From Pseudomonadota bacterium (lineage in GTDB: Bacteria; Pseudomonadota; Alphaproteobacteria; Acetobacterales; Acetobacteraceae), in contig JAJYFW010000158.1 of the NCBI GenBank assembly GCA_021785335.1, positions 1 to 5,418 on the forward strand: DNA of 5,418 nt, given 5' to 3'. Made by a program: the position numbers and the translations under genes. Below, in pieces: positions 1 through 5,418 of the stretch (position 1 is the first letter of the stretch; the number at the start of each line of letters is the position of its first letter). The notes beneath the pieces are model-generated. The model worked only from the letters and a program-made list of their open reading frames with translations, searched no databases and was not told where the DNA came from.

Positions 1-23
1 GGTTTGTCGATACGCGCGGCGTT

Positions 24-39
24 GCCCGCAGCAGCGGGC
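24..39 (+). other. Small perfect hairpin upstream of the helicase gene
   Basis: A 6-bp stem, GCCCGC at 24-29 and GCGGGC at 34-39, closes a 4-base loop (AGCA). No T-run follows, so it is not a standard intrinsic terminator. It could be the end of an upstream transcript or a structure in the helicase leader. In DNA this GC-rich a stem of this size can arise by chance. No convincing -35/-10 promoter was found in bases 1-71. Confidence 0.3.
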
Positions 40-71
40 CGCGACGGTGCCGCGCACCCCTTCCCTGGACG

Positions 72-1877
72 ATGCGCGCCCCGTCCGCTCACCGCCGCCA
101 GGCATCGCTCGACCAAATCGCTGAAAGCTCCCGCGTGACCGACAACAACACCGACGACCTCGACACCATCGCGGCTTCCGCCGCGCATTCCGAGCCCGCG
201 TCCGCAGCGGCGGCCGAGGAGGCCGGCGAGGAGGAACAGCCGCGCAACGGGTTCGCCGAGCTGGGGCTGTCCGACGCGGTGGTGATGGCGGTGGGCGAGA
301 AGGGCTACACCACGCCGACGCCGATCCAGGCGCAGGCGATCCCGGTGGTGCTGATGGGGCGCGACGTGCTGGGCTGCGCGCAGACCGGCACCGGCAAGAC
401 CGCGGGCTTCACGCTGCCGATGCTCGACATCCTCTCCGGCACGCGGGCGCGGGCGCGCATGCCGCGCAGCCTGATCCTGGAGCCGACGCGGGAACTGGCG
501 CTGCAGGTGGCGGAGAATTTCGTCCAGTACGGCAAGCACCTGAAGCTCACGCACGCGCTGGTGATCGGCGGCGAGAGCATGACCGACCAGCGCGACCTGC
601 TGATGCGCGGCGTGGATGTGCTGATCGCGACACCAGGGCGGCTGATCGACATGTTCGAGCGCGGCACGATGCTGCTGACGGACGTGAAGATCCTGGTGAT
701 CGACGAGGCGGACCGCATGCTCGACATGGGGTTCATTCCGGATGTCGAGCGCATCGTCTCGCTGCTGCCGCCGCTGAGGCAGACACTGTTCTTCTCGGCG
801 ACGATGGCGCCCGAGATCCGCAGGCTGGCGGACGCGTTCCTGCGCAACCCGAAGGAGATCACCGTCTCGCGGCCGGCGAGTGTGGCGACGACGATCACCG
901 AGGGGCTCGCCGTGGTGGACGAGATGGAGAAGCGCGAGGCGCTGCGGCGGCTGATCCGGGCGGAGGACGTGCAGAACGCGCTGATCTTCTGCAACCGCAA
1001 GAAGGACGTCGATGTCCTTTACAAGTCGCTGCGCAAGCACGGGTTCTCGGTCGGCGCGCTGCACGGGGACATGGCGCAGTCCGCGCGGTTCGCGACGATG
1101 GAGGCGTTCAAGGGCGGCGAGATACGGCTGCTGTGCTGCTCGGACGTGGCGGCGCGGGGGATCGATATCGGCGGGCTGTCGCACGTGTTCAACTTCGACG
1201 TGCCGCACCATGCCGAGGACTATGTGCACCGCATCGGGCGGACCGGGCGGGCGGGGCGCGAGGGGCGGGCGTTCACGCTGGCGATGCCGGAGGACAAGCC
1301 GGCGGTGGACGCGATCGAAGCGCTGATCGGGCACAGTATCCCGCCGATCGAGGTGGAGGGGATCGAGACCGCGGCGTGGGCCGAGGGGGATTCGCGGCGA
1401 CGCGGGCGTGGACGGGGACGCGCCGGCGCGAAGGCGGCGCCCAGGCGCGAGGCGAAGGCACCGCGCGAGCCGCGTGCGCCCAGGGCCGCGCGCGCGCCGC
1501 GGGCGGAGACGCCGAGGGCCGAGGCGGCCAGGGATGAGGCGCCGAGGACGGAGGCGGTCCGGGTGGAGGCGCCGAGAGCCGAGGCGGCGGTGACGCGGGC
1601 GGAGCACCCGGCGCGGCCCGAACGCGCCGCGCACGAGCGGCGCCCGGCGCAGCGGCATGAGGGCGAGCGGCATGGGGGCGAGCGGCATGGGGGCGAGCGG
1701 CACGGGGGCGAGCGGCACGTCAACGAACGGCACGTCAACGAACGGCACGTCAACGAACGGCAGGGGGGCGAGCGGGTGGTCGGGTTCGGCGAGGACGTGC
1801 CGGCCTTCATGCGGCTTGCCAGGCGGGCGGCGCCCGTCGCACGCTCCGTCCGCGCCGAGACGGAGGAAGCAGCATGA
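72..1877 (+). CDS. rhlE: DEAD-box ATP-dependent RNA helicase, RhlE type, with repeat-rich basic C-terminal tail
   Basis: This is an ATP-dependent RNA helicase that remodels RNA duplexes in the cytoplasm; relatives act in ribosome assembly, RNA decay and cold adaptation. All core motifs are visible in the 601-residue frame: Q motif (F61, then PTPIQ with Q86), Walker A AQTGTGKT 103-110, PTRELA 138-143, TPGR 187-190, DEAD 211-214, SAT 242-244, IFCNR 305-309, ARGID 361-365 and HRIGRTGR 386-393. The catalytic core ends near residue 430. The remaining ~170 residues are low-complexity: an Arg/Gly run (441-450), Pro-Arg-Ala-Glu repeats and Glu-Arg-His pentapeptides, probably a disordered RNA-binding tail. 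The start is uncertain. ATG72 has no clear Shine-Dalgarno, while an in-frame GTG at 135 follows a weak GAAAG (123-127) and would give a protein beginning MTDNNTDD. The first ~58 residues are not conserved-looking. The stop overlaps the next gene by 4 bases. The helicase identity is firm; assignment to RhlE rather than another DEAD subfamily is by resemblance. Confidence 0.93.
   Translation: MRAPSAHRRQASLDQIAESSRVTDNNTDDLDTIAASAAHSEPASAAAAEEAGEEEQPRNGFAELGLSDAVVMAVGEKGYTTPTPIQAQAIPVVLMGRDVLGCAQTGTGKTAGFTLPMLDILSGTRARARMPRSLILEPTRELALQVAENFVQYGKHLKLTHALVIGGESMTDQRDLLMRGVDVLIATPGRLIDMFERGTMLLTDVKILVIDEADRMLDMGFIPDVERIVSLLPPLRQTLFFSATMAPEIRRLADAFLRNPKEITVSRPASVATTITEGLAVVDEMEKREALRRLIRAEDVQNALIFCNRKKDVDVLYKSLRKHGFSVGALHGDMAQSARFATMEAFKGGEIRLLCCSDVAARGIDIGGLSHVFNFDVPHHAEDYVHRIGRTGRAGREGRAFTLAMPEDKPAVDAIEALIGHSIPPIEVEGIETAAWAEGDSRRRGRGRGRAGAKAAPRREAKAPREPRAPRAARAPRAETPRAEAARDEAPRTEAVRVEAPRAEAAVTRAEHPARPERAAHERRPAQRHEGERHGGERHGGERHGGERHVNERHVNERHVNERQGGERVVGFGEDVPAFMRLARRAAPVARSVRAETEEAA
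1512..1601 (+). repeat. Three degenerate 30-bp in-frame repeats (PR-x-EA-x4-A)
   Basis: Three consecutive 30-bp units at 1512-1541, 1542-1571 and 1572-1601 encode [20 protein letters not shown] and [10 protein letters not shown]. Each opens with CCG-AGR-RCC/ACG-GAG-GCG. They lie inside the helicase C-terminal tail (residues 481-510) and alternate basic and acidic residues. Partial copies of the same theme (APRE, APRA) precede them from about residue 463. Confidence 0.7.
1659..1778 (+). repeat. 15-bp minisatellite, 8 in-frame units encoding (G/V)(G/N)ERH
   Basis: Eight tandem 15-bp units run without interruption and keep the helicase reading frame (residues 530-569): [10 protein letters not shown] x3, VNERH x2, VNERQ and GGERV. 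The units fall into two blocks. A GGGGGCGAGCGGCAY block is followed by three GTCAACGAACGGCAS units that differ from one another only in the last base. A final unit returns to the first type. The block structure and near-identity point to recent slippage or unequal exchange. The product is a histidine/arginine/glutamate tail with one histidine every five residues. Confidence 0.9.
1862..1866 (+). promoter_or_regulatory. Shine-Dalgarno of the glutaryl-CoA dehydrogenase gene
   Basis: GGAGG lies 7 bases before the ATG at 1874 and inside the last codons of the helicase gene. Together with the ATGA stop/start overlap it fixes this start and implies translational coupling to the helicase. Confidence 0.75.
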
Positions 1878-3088
1878 ACGTCGCCACGAAGGTCGAGACA
1901 GGCCGGAAGGGGAAATTCATCCCGTTCCAGTGGGACGACGCGCTGCGGCTGGATGACCAGCTTAGCGAGGACGAACGGGCGATCCGCGACGCGGCGCATG
2001 CTTATTGCCAGGAGAAGCTGTTTCCCCGGGCGATCGAGGCAAACCGGCACGAGCGTTTCGATCGCGAGATCATGTCGGAAATGGGGGAGATGGGATTCCT
2101 CGGCGCGACGCTGGAGGGGTATGGCTGCGCCGGCGTCAACTACGTCTCCTACGGACTGATCGCGCGCGAGGTGGAGCGGGTTGATTCCGGCTATCGCAGC
2201 GCGTTTTCCGTCCAGTCCTCGCTGGTGATGTATCCGATCCATGCGTTCGGGTCCGCGGGCCAGAAGGACAAGTACCTGCCGAAGCTCGCGAAGGGCGAGT
2301 GGGTTGGCTGCTTCGGGCTCACGGAGCCGGACGCGGGGTCCGATCCCGGTTCCATGCGGACGCGGGCGAGGAAGGTTGCGGGCGGGTATGTGCTGAACGG
2401 GTCGAAGACCTGGATCAGCAACTCGCCGATCGCCGACGTGTTCCTGGTCTGGGCGAAGGATGACGAGGGGGCGATCCGCGGGTTCATCCTCGACAAGGGG
2501 ATGAAGGGGCTCACGGCGCCGAAGATCGAGGGCAAGTTCAGCCTGCGCGCCTCCGTCACCGGGATGGTGATGATGCAGGACGTGGAGGTGCCCGAGGAGG
2601 CGATGCTGCCGGGCGTCGCGGGCCTGAAGGGACCGTTCTCCTGCCTCAACAACGCGCGCTTCGGGATCGCGTGGGGGGCGCTGGGGGCGGCGGAGTTCTG
2701 CTGGCAGGCGGCGCGGGAGTACACGTTGCAGCGGCAGATGTTCGGGCGGCCGCTGGCGGCGACGCAGCTGATCCAGAAGAAGCTCGCGGACATGCAGACC
2801 GAGATCACGATCGGGCTGCAGTCGGTGATGCGGGTGGGACGGCTGCTCGACGAGGGGCGGGCGGCGCCGGAGATGATCAGCCTGGTGAAGCGGAATTCCT
2901 GCGGCAAGGCGCTGGCGATCGCGCGCGAGGCGCGGGACATGCACGGCGGCAACGGGATCGCCGACGAATACCATGTGATCCGCCACGTGATGAACCTCGA
3001 GGCGGTGAACACGTACGAGGGCACGCATGACGTGCATGCGCTGATCCTCGGGCGGGCGCAGACGGGTCTTTCCGCCTTCGGGGCCTGA
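1874..3088 (+). CDS. gcdH: Glutaryl-CoA dehydrogenase (decarboxylating type)
   Basis: This FAD flavoenzyme of the acyl-CoA dehydrogenase family oxidises and decarboxylates glutaryl-CoA to crotonyl-CoA and CO2 and passes electrons to ETF. It acts in lysine, hydroxylysine, tryptophan and glutarate degradation. The 404-residue protein closely resembles the human and bacterial enzymes from end to end. Visible hallmarks are [16 protein letters not shown] (104-119), with R108/S109 matching the glutaryl-carboxylate-binding Arg94/Ser95 of the human enzyme; the acyl-CoA dehydrogenase signature [10 protein letters not shown] (148-157); [10 protein letters not shown] (222-231); [12 protein letters not shown] (257-268); and [13 protein letters not shown] (374-386), with E382 as the catalytic base. 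E101 and Y381 correspond to the Glu87/Tyr369 pair that marks decarboxylating enzymes; non-decarboxylating ones carry Ala/Val there. Length is normal for the family. The ATG overlaps the helicase stop (ATGA) and has a good GGAGG. No ETF or CoA-transferase gene is in the window, so the rest of the pathway lies elsewhere. Confidence 0.96.
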   Translation: MNVATKVETGRKGKFIPFQWDDALRLDDQLSEDERAIRDAAHAYCQEKLFPRAIEANRHERFDREIMSEMGEMGFLGATLEGYGCAGVNYVSYGLIAREVERVDSGYRSAFSVQSSLVMYPIHAFGSAGQKDKYLPKLAKGEWVGCFGLTEPDAGSDPGSMRTRARKVAGGYVLNGSKTWISNSPIADVFLVWAKDDEGAIRGFILDKGMKGLTAPKIEGKFSLRASVTGMVMMQDVEVPEEAMLPGVAGLKGPFSCLNNARFGIAWGALGAAEFCWQAAREYTLQRQMFGRPLAATQLIQKKLADMQTEITIGLQSVMRVGRLLDEGRAAPEMISLVKRNSCGKALAIAREARDMHGGNGIADEYHVIRHVMNLEAVNTYEGTHDVHALILGRAQTGLSAFGA

Positions 3089-3105
3089 CGACGGACGCCG
3101 TCGTC
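3087..3105 (+). other. Perfect 8-bp hairpin starting inside the gcdH stop codon
   Basis: GACGACGG (3087-3094) pairs perfectly with CCGTCGTC (3098-3105) around a 3-base loop (ACG); a U-G wobble at 3086/3106 could extend it. The left arm begins within the TGA of gcdH (3086-3088). No T-run follows, so a classic intrinsic terminator is unlikely. It may be an intercistronic stability or attenuation element, and it may also be coding if the methyltransferase starts at 3085. Confidence 0.55.
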
Positions 3106-3110
3106 GATCA

Positions 3111-3130
3111 CGTCGCCGGCGGCGGCGACG
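3111..3130 (+). other. Second perfect 8-bp hairpin just before the GTG start of the methyltransferase
   Basis: CGTCGCCG (3111-3118) pairs with CGGCGACG (3123-3130) around a 4-base loop (GCGG). It ends two bases before the GTG at 3133, so in RNA it would cover the region where a ribosome binding site for that start would lie. Part of its right arm (3126-3131, CGACGG) is also complementary to CCGTCG (3098-3103) of the first hairpin, so the two structures could compete. Confidence 0.5.
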
Positions 3131-3132
3131 GG

Positions 3133-4347
3133 GTGGTGCGCGGCCCGGACGGGCCGGTGTTCGTGCCGTTCGTGCTGCCGGGGGAGCGGGTGGCGCTCGG
3201 CGCGGTGACGCGGCGGGGGAAGGCGCTGGCGGCTTCGGGCGAGGTGGTGGAGGCGTCCGCGGACCGGGTGGCGCCCGTGTGCCGGCACTTCGGCGAGTGC
3301 GGCGGGTGCCGGTTGCAGCACTGGCGGGATGAGCCGTACCGGGCGTGGAAGCGCGGGCGCGTGGTGACGGCGCTAGGGCGCGCCGGGTTTGGCGATGCGC
3401 CCGTGGCCGGGTTGGTGGCGGGCGCGCCGGGGACGCGGCGGCGGTTGGACCTGGCCGCGCGGCGGGAACGCGGGGGCGTGGTGCTGGGGTTGCACGCGGC
3501 GCGGGAGAGCCGGGTGGTGGACCTCGGCGAATGCGCGATCGCGACGCCGGAACTCGTTTCGCTGTTGCAGCCATTGCGGGAATTGCTGGCGCGGCTTGGC
3601 GGTTTTCGCCGTGAGGCTGATGTGCACCTCAACCTGCTGGATACCGGGGCGGATGTGCTGATCCGGGCCGGGGGGGATGTTTCGGTTCCAGATCGGGCGA
3701 GGCTTGCGGAATTCGCGCGCGCGTTCGGGGTTCCGCGGGTTGCCTGGGCCGTGGGGCGCGGCGCGCCGGATGTCGCGGTGCAATTGTCCCGCCCCTCCGT
3801 TGCGTTTGGCGGCGCGGCCGTGACGCCGCCGCCGGGGGCGTTCCTGCAGGCGAGCCGGGAGGCGGAGGGGGCGATCGTTGCCGCGGTGCTGGCGGCGTTG
3901 CCGGCGAAGGGCGCGGTGCTGGACCTGTTCGCGGGGGTGGGGACGATTTCGTTGCCGATGGCGAACGGGCGAGCGGTGACGGCGGTGGAGGGGGATGCGG
4001 GCGCGTGTGCCGCGCTCGATGCCGCGTCGCGGGTGGCGGGAAGGCATGTGCGGGTGGTGCGACGCGACCTGGCGCGGCAACCGATGGCGGGCGCCGAGCT
4101 GCGGGGCTTCGCCGCGGTGGTGCTGGACCCGCCCTATGCGGGGGCGCGGGAGCAGGTTGCGGCGCTAGCCGGTGTGGGGGTGGCGCGGGTGGTGATGGTG
4201 AGCTGCAACCCCGAGGCACTGGCGCGGGATGCGGGGCTCCTGCGCGAAGCGGGGTATGGGTGCGAGGGCGCGGTGCCGATCGACGCGTTTCTGTGGAGCG
4301 CGGATGTGGAGACGGTGGCGGTGTTTACACGAAAGCCCCGACGCTAG
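3133..4347 (+). CDS. Class I SAM-dependent RNA m5U methyltransferase, TrmA/RlmD (RumA) family, with Fe-S cysteines
   Basis: The protein transfers a methyl group from S-adenosylmethionine to C5 of a uridine in RNA. With the called start (404 residues) the order is: most of a TRAM RNA-binding domain (1-~40, GPVFVPFVLPGERV); a cysteine set C50-x5-C56-x2-C59 plus C134 (GECAIATP) as in the [4Fe-4S] cluster of RumA; FLQAS (237-241); the SAM-binding loop LDLFAGVGT (263-271) with acidic E286; LDPPYAG (331-337); the catalytic cysteine C358 in VSCNP; and DVETV (391-395) with the likely general base E393. The Fe-S set favours an rRNA enzyme (RlmC/RlmD-like) over E. coli-type TrmA, but the target uridine cannot be read from sequence. 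GTG3133 lacks a Shine-Dalgarno and cuts off the first TRAM strand. The frame is open upstream back to the TGA at 3028-3030, and 3085-3132 encodes TRAM-like residues ([15 protein letters not shown]). The real start may therefore be the CTG at 3085, which overlaps the gcdH stop as CTGA. The stop codon overlaps that of the convergent A-type carrier gene. Confidence 0.9.
   Translation: MVRGPDGPVFVPFVLPGERVALGAVTRRGKALAASGEVVEASADRVAPVCRHFGECGGCRLQHWRDEPYRAWKRGRVVTALGRAGFGDAPVAGLVAGAPGTRRRLDLAARRERGGVVLGLHAARESRVVDLGECAIATPELVSLLQPLRELLARLGGFRREADVHLNLLDTGADVLIRAGGDVSVPDRARLAEFARAFGVPRVAWAVGRGAPDVAVQLSRPSVAFGGAAVTPPPGAFLQASREAEGAIVAAVLAALPAKGAVLDLFAGVGTISLPMANGRAVTAVEGDAGACAALDAASRVAGRHVRVVRRDLARQPMAGAELRGFAAVVLDPPYAGAREQVAALAGVGVARVVMVSCNPEALARDAGLLREAGYGCEGAVPIDAFLWSADVETVAVFTRKPRR
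4344..4347. other. Shared CTAG: overlapping stop codons of two convergent genes
   Basis: The methyltransferase stop TAG is 4345-4347 on plus, and the A-type carrier stop TAG is the complement of 4344-4346 on minus. Both come from the palindrome CTAG. No intergenic bases remain for a terminator between the two convergent transcription units, and no stem followed by a T-run was seen on either strand nearby. Confidence 0.95.
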
Positions 4348-4706
4348 ACGTGGAAGCTCTCGCCGCAGCCGCAGCGGCCTTTTTCGTTCGGGTTCGTGAA
4401 CGTAAAACCCTGGGAGAGGGGCGTGTTCTCGTAGTCCATCATGGTGCCGATGAGGAAGAGCGTGGCCTTGCGATCGACGAGGACGGTGACACCCTTGTCC
4501 GTGACGGTCTCGTCGCCGGGGCCGGCCGCATTGACCCAGTTGAGGTCGTAGGAGAGGCCGGAGCAGCCGCGGGAGCGCACGCCGATGCGCAGCAGCTTGC
4601 CCGCCTCGCCTTTCGCGTACAGCGCGCGCAGGCGTTCGGCCGCGGTGTCCGTGAGGGACATCAGCGGCGGCAGGGGGCGGCGGGGGCGGGCGGCGACTTC
4701 GCTCAT
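4344..4706 (-). CDS. sufA: A-type iron-sulfur cluster carrier (HesB/IscA/SufA family)
   Basis: A-type carriers accept Fe-S clusters from a scaffold and deliver them to apo-proteins in the cytosol. The 120-residue protein has the three invariant cysteines: C48 in SRGCSGLSYDL and C112/C114 in the C-terminal GRCGCGESF. The core begins near residue 16 (MSLTDTAAERLRALY); the first 15 residues are a Pro/Arg-rich extension. The ATG at 4706 was chosen because it leaves a 20-base gap after the SufT gene. A further in-frame ATG at 4781 would overlap SufT by 55 bases and add sequence unlike the family. The internal ATG at 4661 remains possible, and no start here has a strong Shine-Dalgarno. Position behind sufU and sufT supports a SUF role, hence SufA, but IscA and ErpA share the same motifs and the symbol is by context. 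Confidence 0.9.
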   Translation of the reverse strand: MSEVAARPRRPLPPLMSLTDTAAERLRALYAKGEAGKLLRIGVRSRGCSGLSYDLNWVNAAGPGDETVTDKGVTVLVDRKATLFLIGTMMDYENTPLSQGFTFTNPNEKGRCGCGESFHV

Positions 4707-4726
4707 CGTTTTGATCTCGTACGGAG

Positions 4727-5086
4727 TCAGAACATGTTGAGGGCGAGGCGGGCGTCGTCGGACATGCGGCTCGGGTCCCACGGCGGGTCCCAGACCACGT
4801 CCACATCGCAGGCGCTGACGCCGGGGACGGCGAGGATGGCGTCCTGGACCTGCTGGGGCAGTTCCTGCGCGCTGGGACAGCCGGGGGCGGTGAGGGTCAT
4901 CTCGATCTTCACCGCGCCGTCCCCGGCGATCTCGATCGCGTAGATGAGGCCGAGTTCGTAGATGTTGACCGGGATTTCCGGGTCGTAGACAGTCGCGATG
5001 GCACCGATGACGGCGTCGTCGGAGACGGGCGGCGTGGTCTCGCCCTCGGGCGTCCAGGCGCCGTGGGTAGCGGGGGTTTCACTCAC
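4727..5086 (-). CDS. sufT: SUF-associated Fe-S maturation protein SufT (DUF59/MIP18 family)
   Basis: SufT is a small cytosolic accessory factor for Fe-S protein maturation, related to eukaryotic MIP18 and to PaaD. The 119-residue protein is a single DUF59 domain after a ~22-residue variable N-terminus. Visible family motifs are YDPEIPVNIYELGLIY (34-49), the conserved loop MTLTAPGCPSA (63-73) with C70, and the C-terminal VVWDPPWDPSRMSDDARLALNMF region (97-119). It starts at GTG (complement of 5084-5086) with GGAGG six bases upstream, and this start overlaps the end of sufU by 8 bases (GTGAGTGA), suggesting coupled translation. The A-type carrier gene follows 20 bases after its stop. PaaD of phenylacetate degradation shares the domain, but the SUF neighbours and the C-terminal motif argue for SufT. 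Confidence 0.92.
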   Translation of the reverse strand: MSETPATHGAWTPEGETTPPVSDDAVIGAIATVYDPEIPVNIYELGLIYAIEIAGDGAVKIEMTLTAPGCPSAQELPQQVQDAILAVPGVSACDVDVVWDPPWDPSRMSDDARLALNMF

Positions 5087-5418
5087 TGGTTGCCTCCCTG
5101 CTCCCGGCCAGCGCCGCGTCGAGGGCGTGCCAGGCGAGTGTGGCGCACTTCACGCGCGACGGGAAAGCATGCACGCCGGCAAGCGGGCGGAGCGGATCCA
5201 GGTCGGCCCCCTCCCCTGCCCCGGTGCGCGCGAGGCTGGCGACGCGTTCGCCGAGGGATTTGGCCTCGCTGGCGTCGAGGCCGATGGCGGCGTCGGCCAT
5301 GAGGTCGGCAGCGGCGATGGAGATGGCGCAGCCCCGGGCCTCGAAGCCGATTTCCGCGATCCTGTCGCCGTCCCGGCGGACCCAGACCTCGACGCGGTCG
5401 CCGCACATCGGGTTGTCG
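5079..5418 (-). CDS. sufU: SufU-type iron-sulfur/sulfur-transfer protein (5' end beyond the window)
   Basis: SufU is a zinc protein that accepts persulfide sulfur from the cysteine desulfurase SufS and feeds the SufBCD scaffold; it has the IscU fold. The visible part reads in from the window edge as DNPMCGDRV, so the Met at 5408 is internal and roughly the first 40 residues are missing. The three ligand cysteines are present: CGD (Cys at 5403-5405, Asp at 5397-5399), GCAIS (Cys at 5328-5330) and KCATLAW (Cys at 5145-5147). The last two are 61 residues apart, close to the 62 in Bacillus subtilis SufU and much longer than in IscU (43). The extra segment contains TGAGEGADLDPLRPLAGVHAFPSR-like sequence, and the residue before the last cysteine is Lys rather than the IscU His. 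These points place it with SufU. The 3' end overlaps the sufT start by 8 bases. A sufS gene would be expected just upstream, outside the window. Confidence 0.9.
   Translation of the reverse strand, partial: DNPMCGDRVEVWVRRDGDRIAEIGFEARGCAISIAAADLMADAAIGLDASEAKSLGERVASLARTGAGEGADLDPLRPLAGVHAFPSRVKCATLAWHALDAALAGSREATSE
5093..5097 (-). promoter_or_regulatory. Shine-Dalgarno deciding the GTG start of sufT
   Basis: On the minus strand GGAGG sits six bases before the GTG at 5086, inside the last codons of sufU. It supports GTG initiation there over any downstream ATG. Confidence 0.7.

Noticed and set aside
1..71. Sigma-70 promoter (TTGCCC at 22-27 as a -35)
   Set aside because: No A/T-rich -10 hexamer lies at suitable spacing; the region is uniformly GC-rich.
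305..1000. 231-codon minus-strand frame inside the helicase gene
   Set aside because: Fully antisense to the conserved helicase core; its Ser/Arg-rich product matches no family and its absence of stops reflects codon bias of the real gene.
1659..1778. Possible CRISPR-like array from evenly spaced repeats
   Set aside because: Units are 15 bp, directly abutting with no spacers, and stay in the helicase reading frame; it is a coding minisatellite.
3087..3130. Intrinsic terminator after gcdH
   Set aside because: The stems are strong but no T-run follows either one, and the downstream sequence appears to encode the methyltransferase N-terminus; listed as hairpins only.
1220..3574. 784-codon open frame on the minus strand across the helicase tail, gcdH and the methyltransferase
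   Set aside because: It lies antisense to three well-supported genes. Its product is Pro/Arg/Ala-rich without recognisable domains, as expected for the stop-poor antisense frame of GC-rich coding DNA.
3373..4219. Overlapping minus-strand frames antisense to the methyltransferase
   Set aside because: Both products are Arg/Pro-rich low-complexity sequence; the plus-strand gene has intact catalytic motifs throughout.
4707..4781. N-terminal extension of the A-type carrier to the ATG at 4781
   Set aside because: It would overlap sufT by 55 bases and add 25 residues unlike the family; the ATG at 4706 gives a normal-length protein and clean spacing.
4005..4943. 312-codon plus-strand frame running across the convergent junction into the suf genes
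   Set aside because: It overlaps the methyltransferase out of frame, then runs antisense to the carrier and SufT genes. No domain is visible and both strands already have convincing genes.

Overview
The window is strongly GC-rich, with G/C-ending codons throughout, and is packed with genes. Protein sequence style (RhlE-type helicase, glutaryl-CoA dehydrogenase, a SUF locus with SufU, SufT and an A-type carrier) suggests a high-GC alphaproteobacterium, plausibly Rhodospirillales/Acetobacteraceae. That placement is inferred from recognition of the proteins, not from a search. No tRNA, rRNA, CRISPR array, insertion sequence or phage gene was seen.

Layout. Bases 1-71 hold no recognised gene, only a small perfect hairpin. 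A plus-strand cluster follows: (i) a DEAD-box RNA helicase of the RhlE type with a long basic, repeat-rich C-terminal tail (72-1877); (ii) a glutaryl-CoA dehydrogenase (1874-3088) whose start overlaps the helicase stop as ATGA; (iii) a TrmA/RlmD-type Fe-S RNA 5-methyluridine methyltransferase (called at 3133-4347, probably starting further upstream). Two perfect hairpins lie between the dehydrogenase stop and the first conventional start of the methyltransferase. A minus-strand cluster, read from right to left, holds SufU (5' end outside the window), SufT (DUF59/MIP18) and an A-type Fe-S carrier. The two clusters converge and their final stop codons share one CTAG tetranucleotide at 4344-4347.

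How the genes fit together. The three minus-strand genes look like the distal end of a SUF iron-sulfur cluster assembly operon: sulfur transfer, an accessory/maturation factor and a carrier. The plus-strand cluster mixes RNA metabolism (helicase, RNA methyltransferase) with a lysine/tryptophan/glutarate degradation enzyme. The tight overlaps suggest co-transcription, but no shared pathway is evident. The methyltransferase carries the cysteine set for a [4Fe-4S] cluster, so it could be a client of Fe-S assembly, but that link is general and not specific to this locus.

No clearly new biological system is visible. The points most worth a second look are the probable non-canonical CTG start of the methyltransferase in a CTGA junction, the twin hairpins there, the in-frame 15-bp minisatellite in the helicase tail, and the shared convergent stop site.
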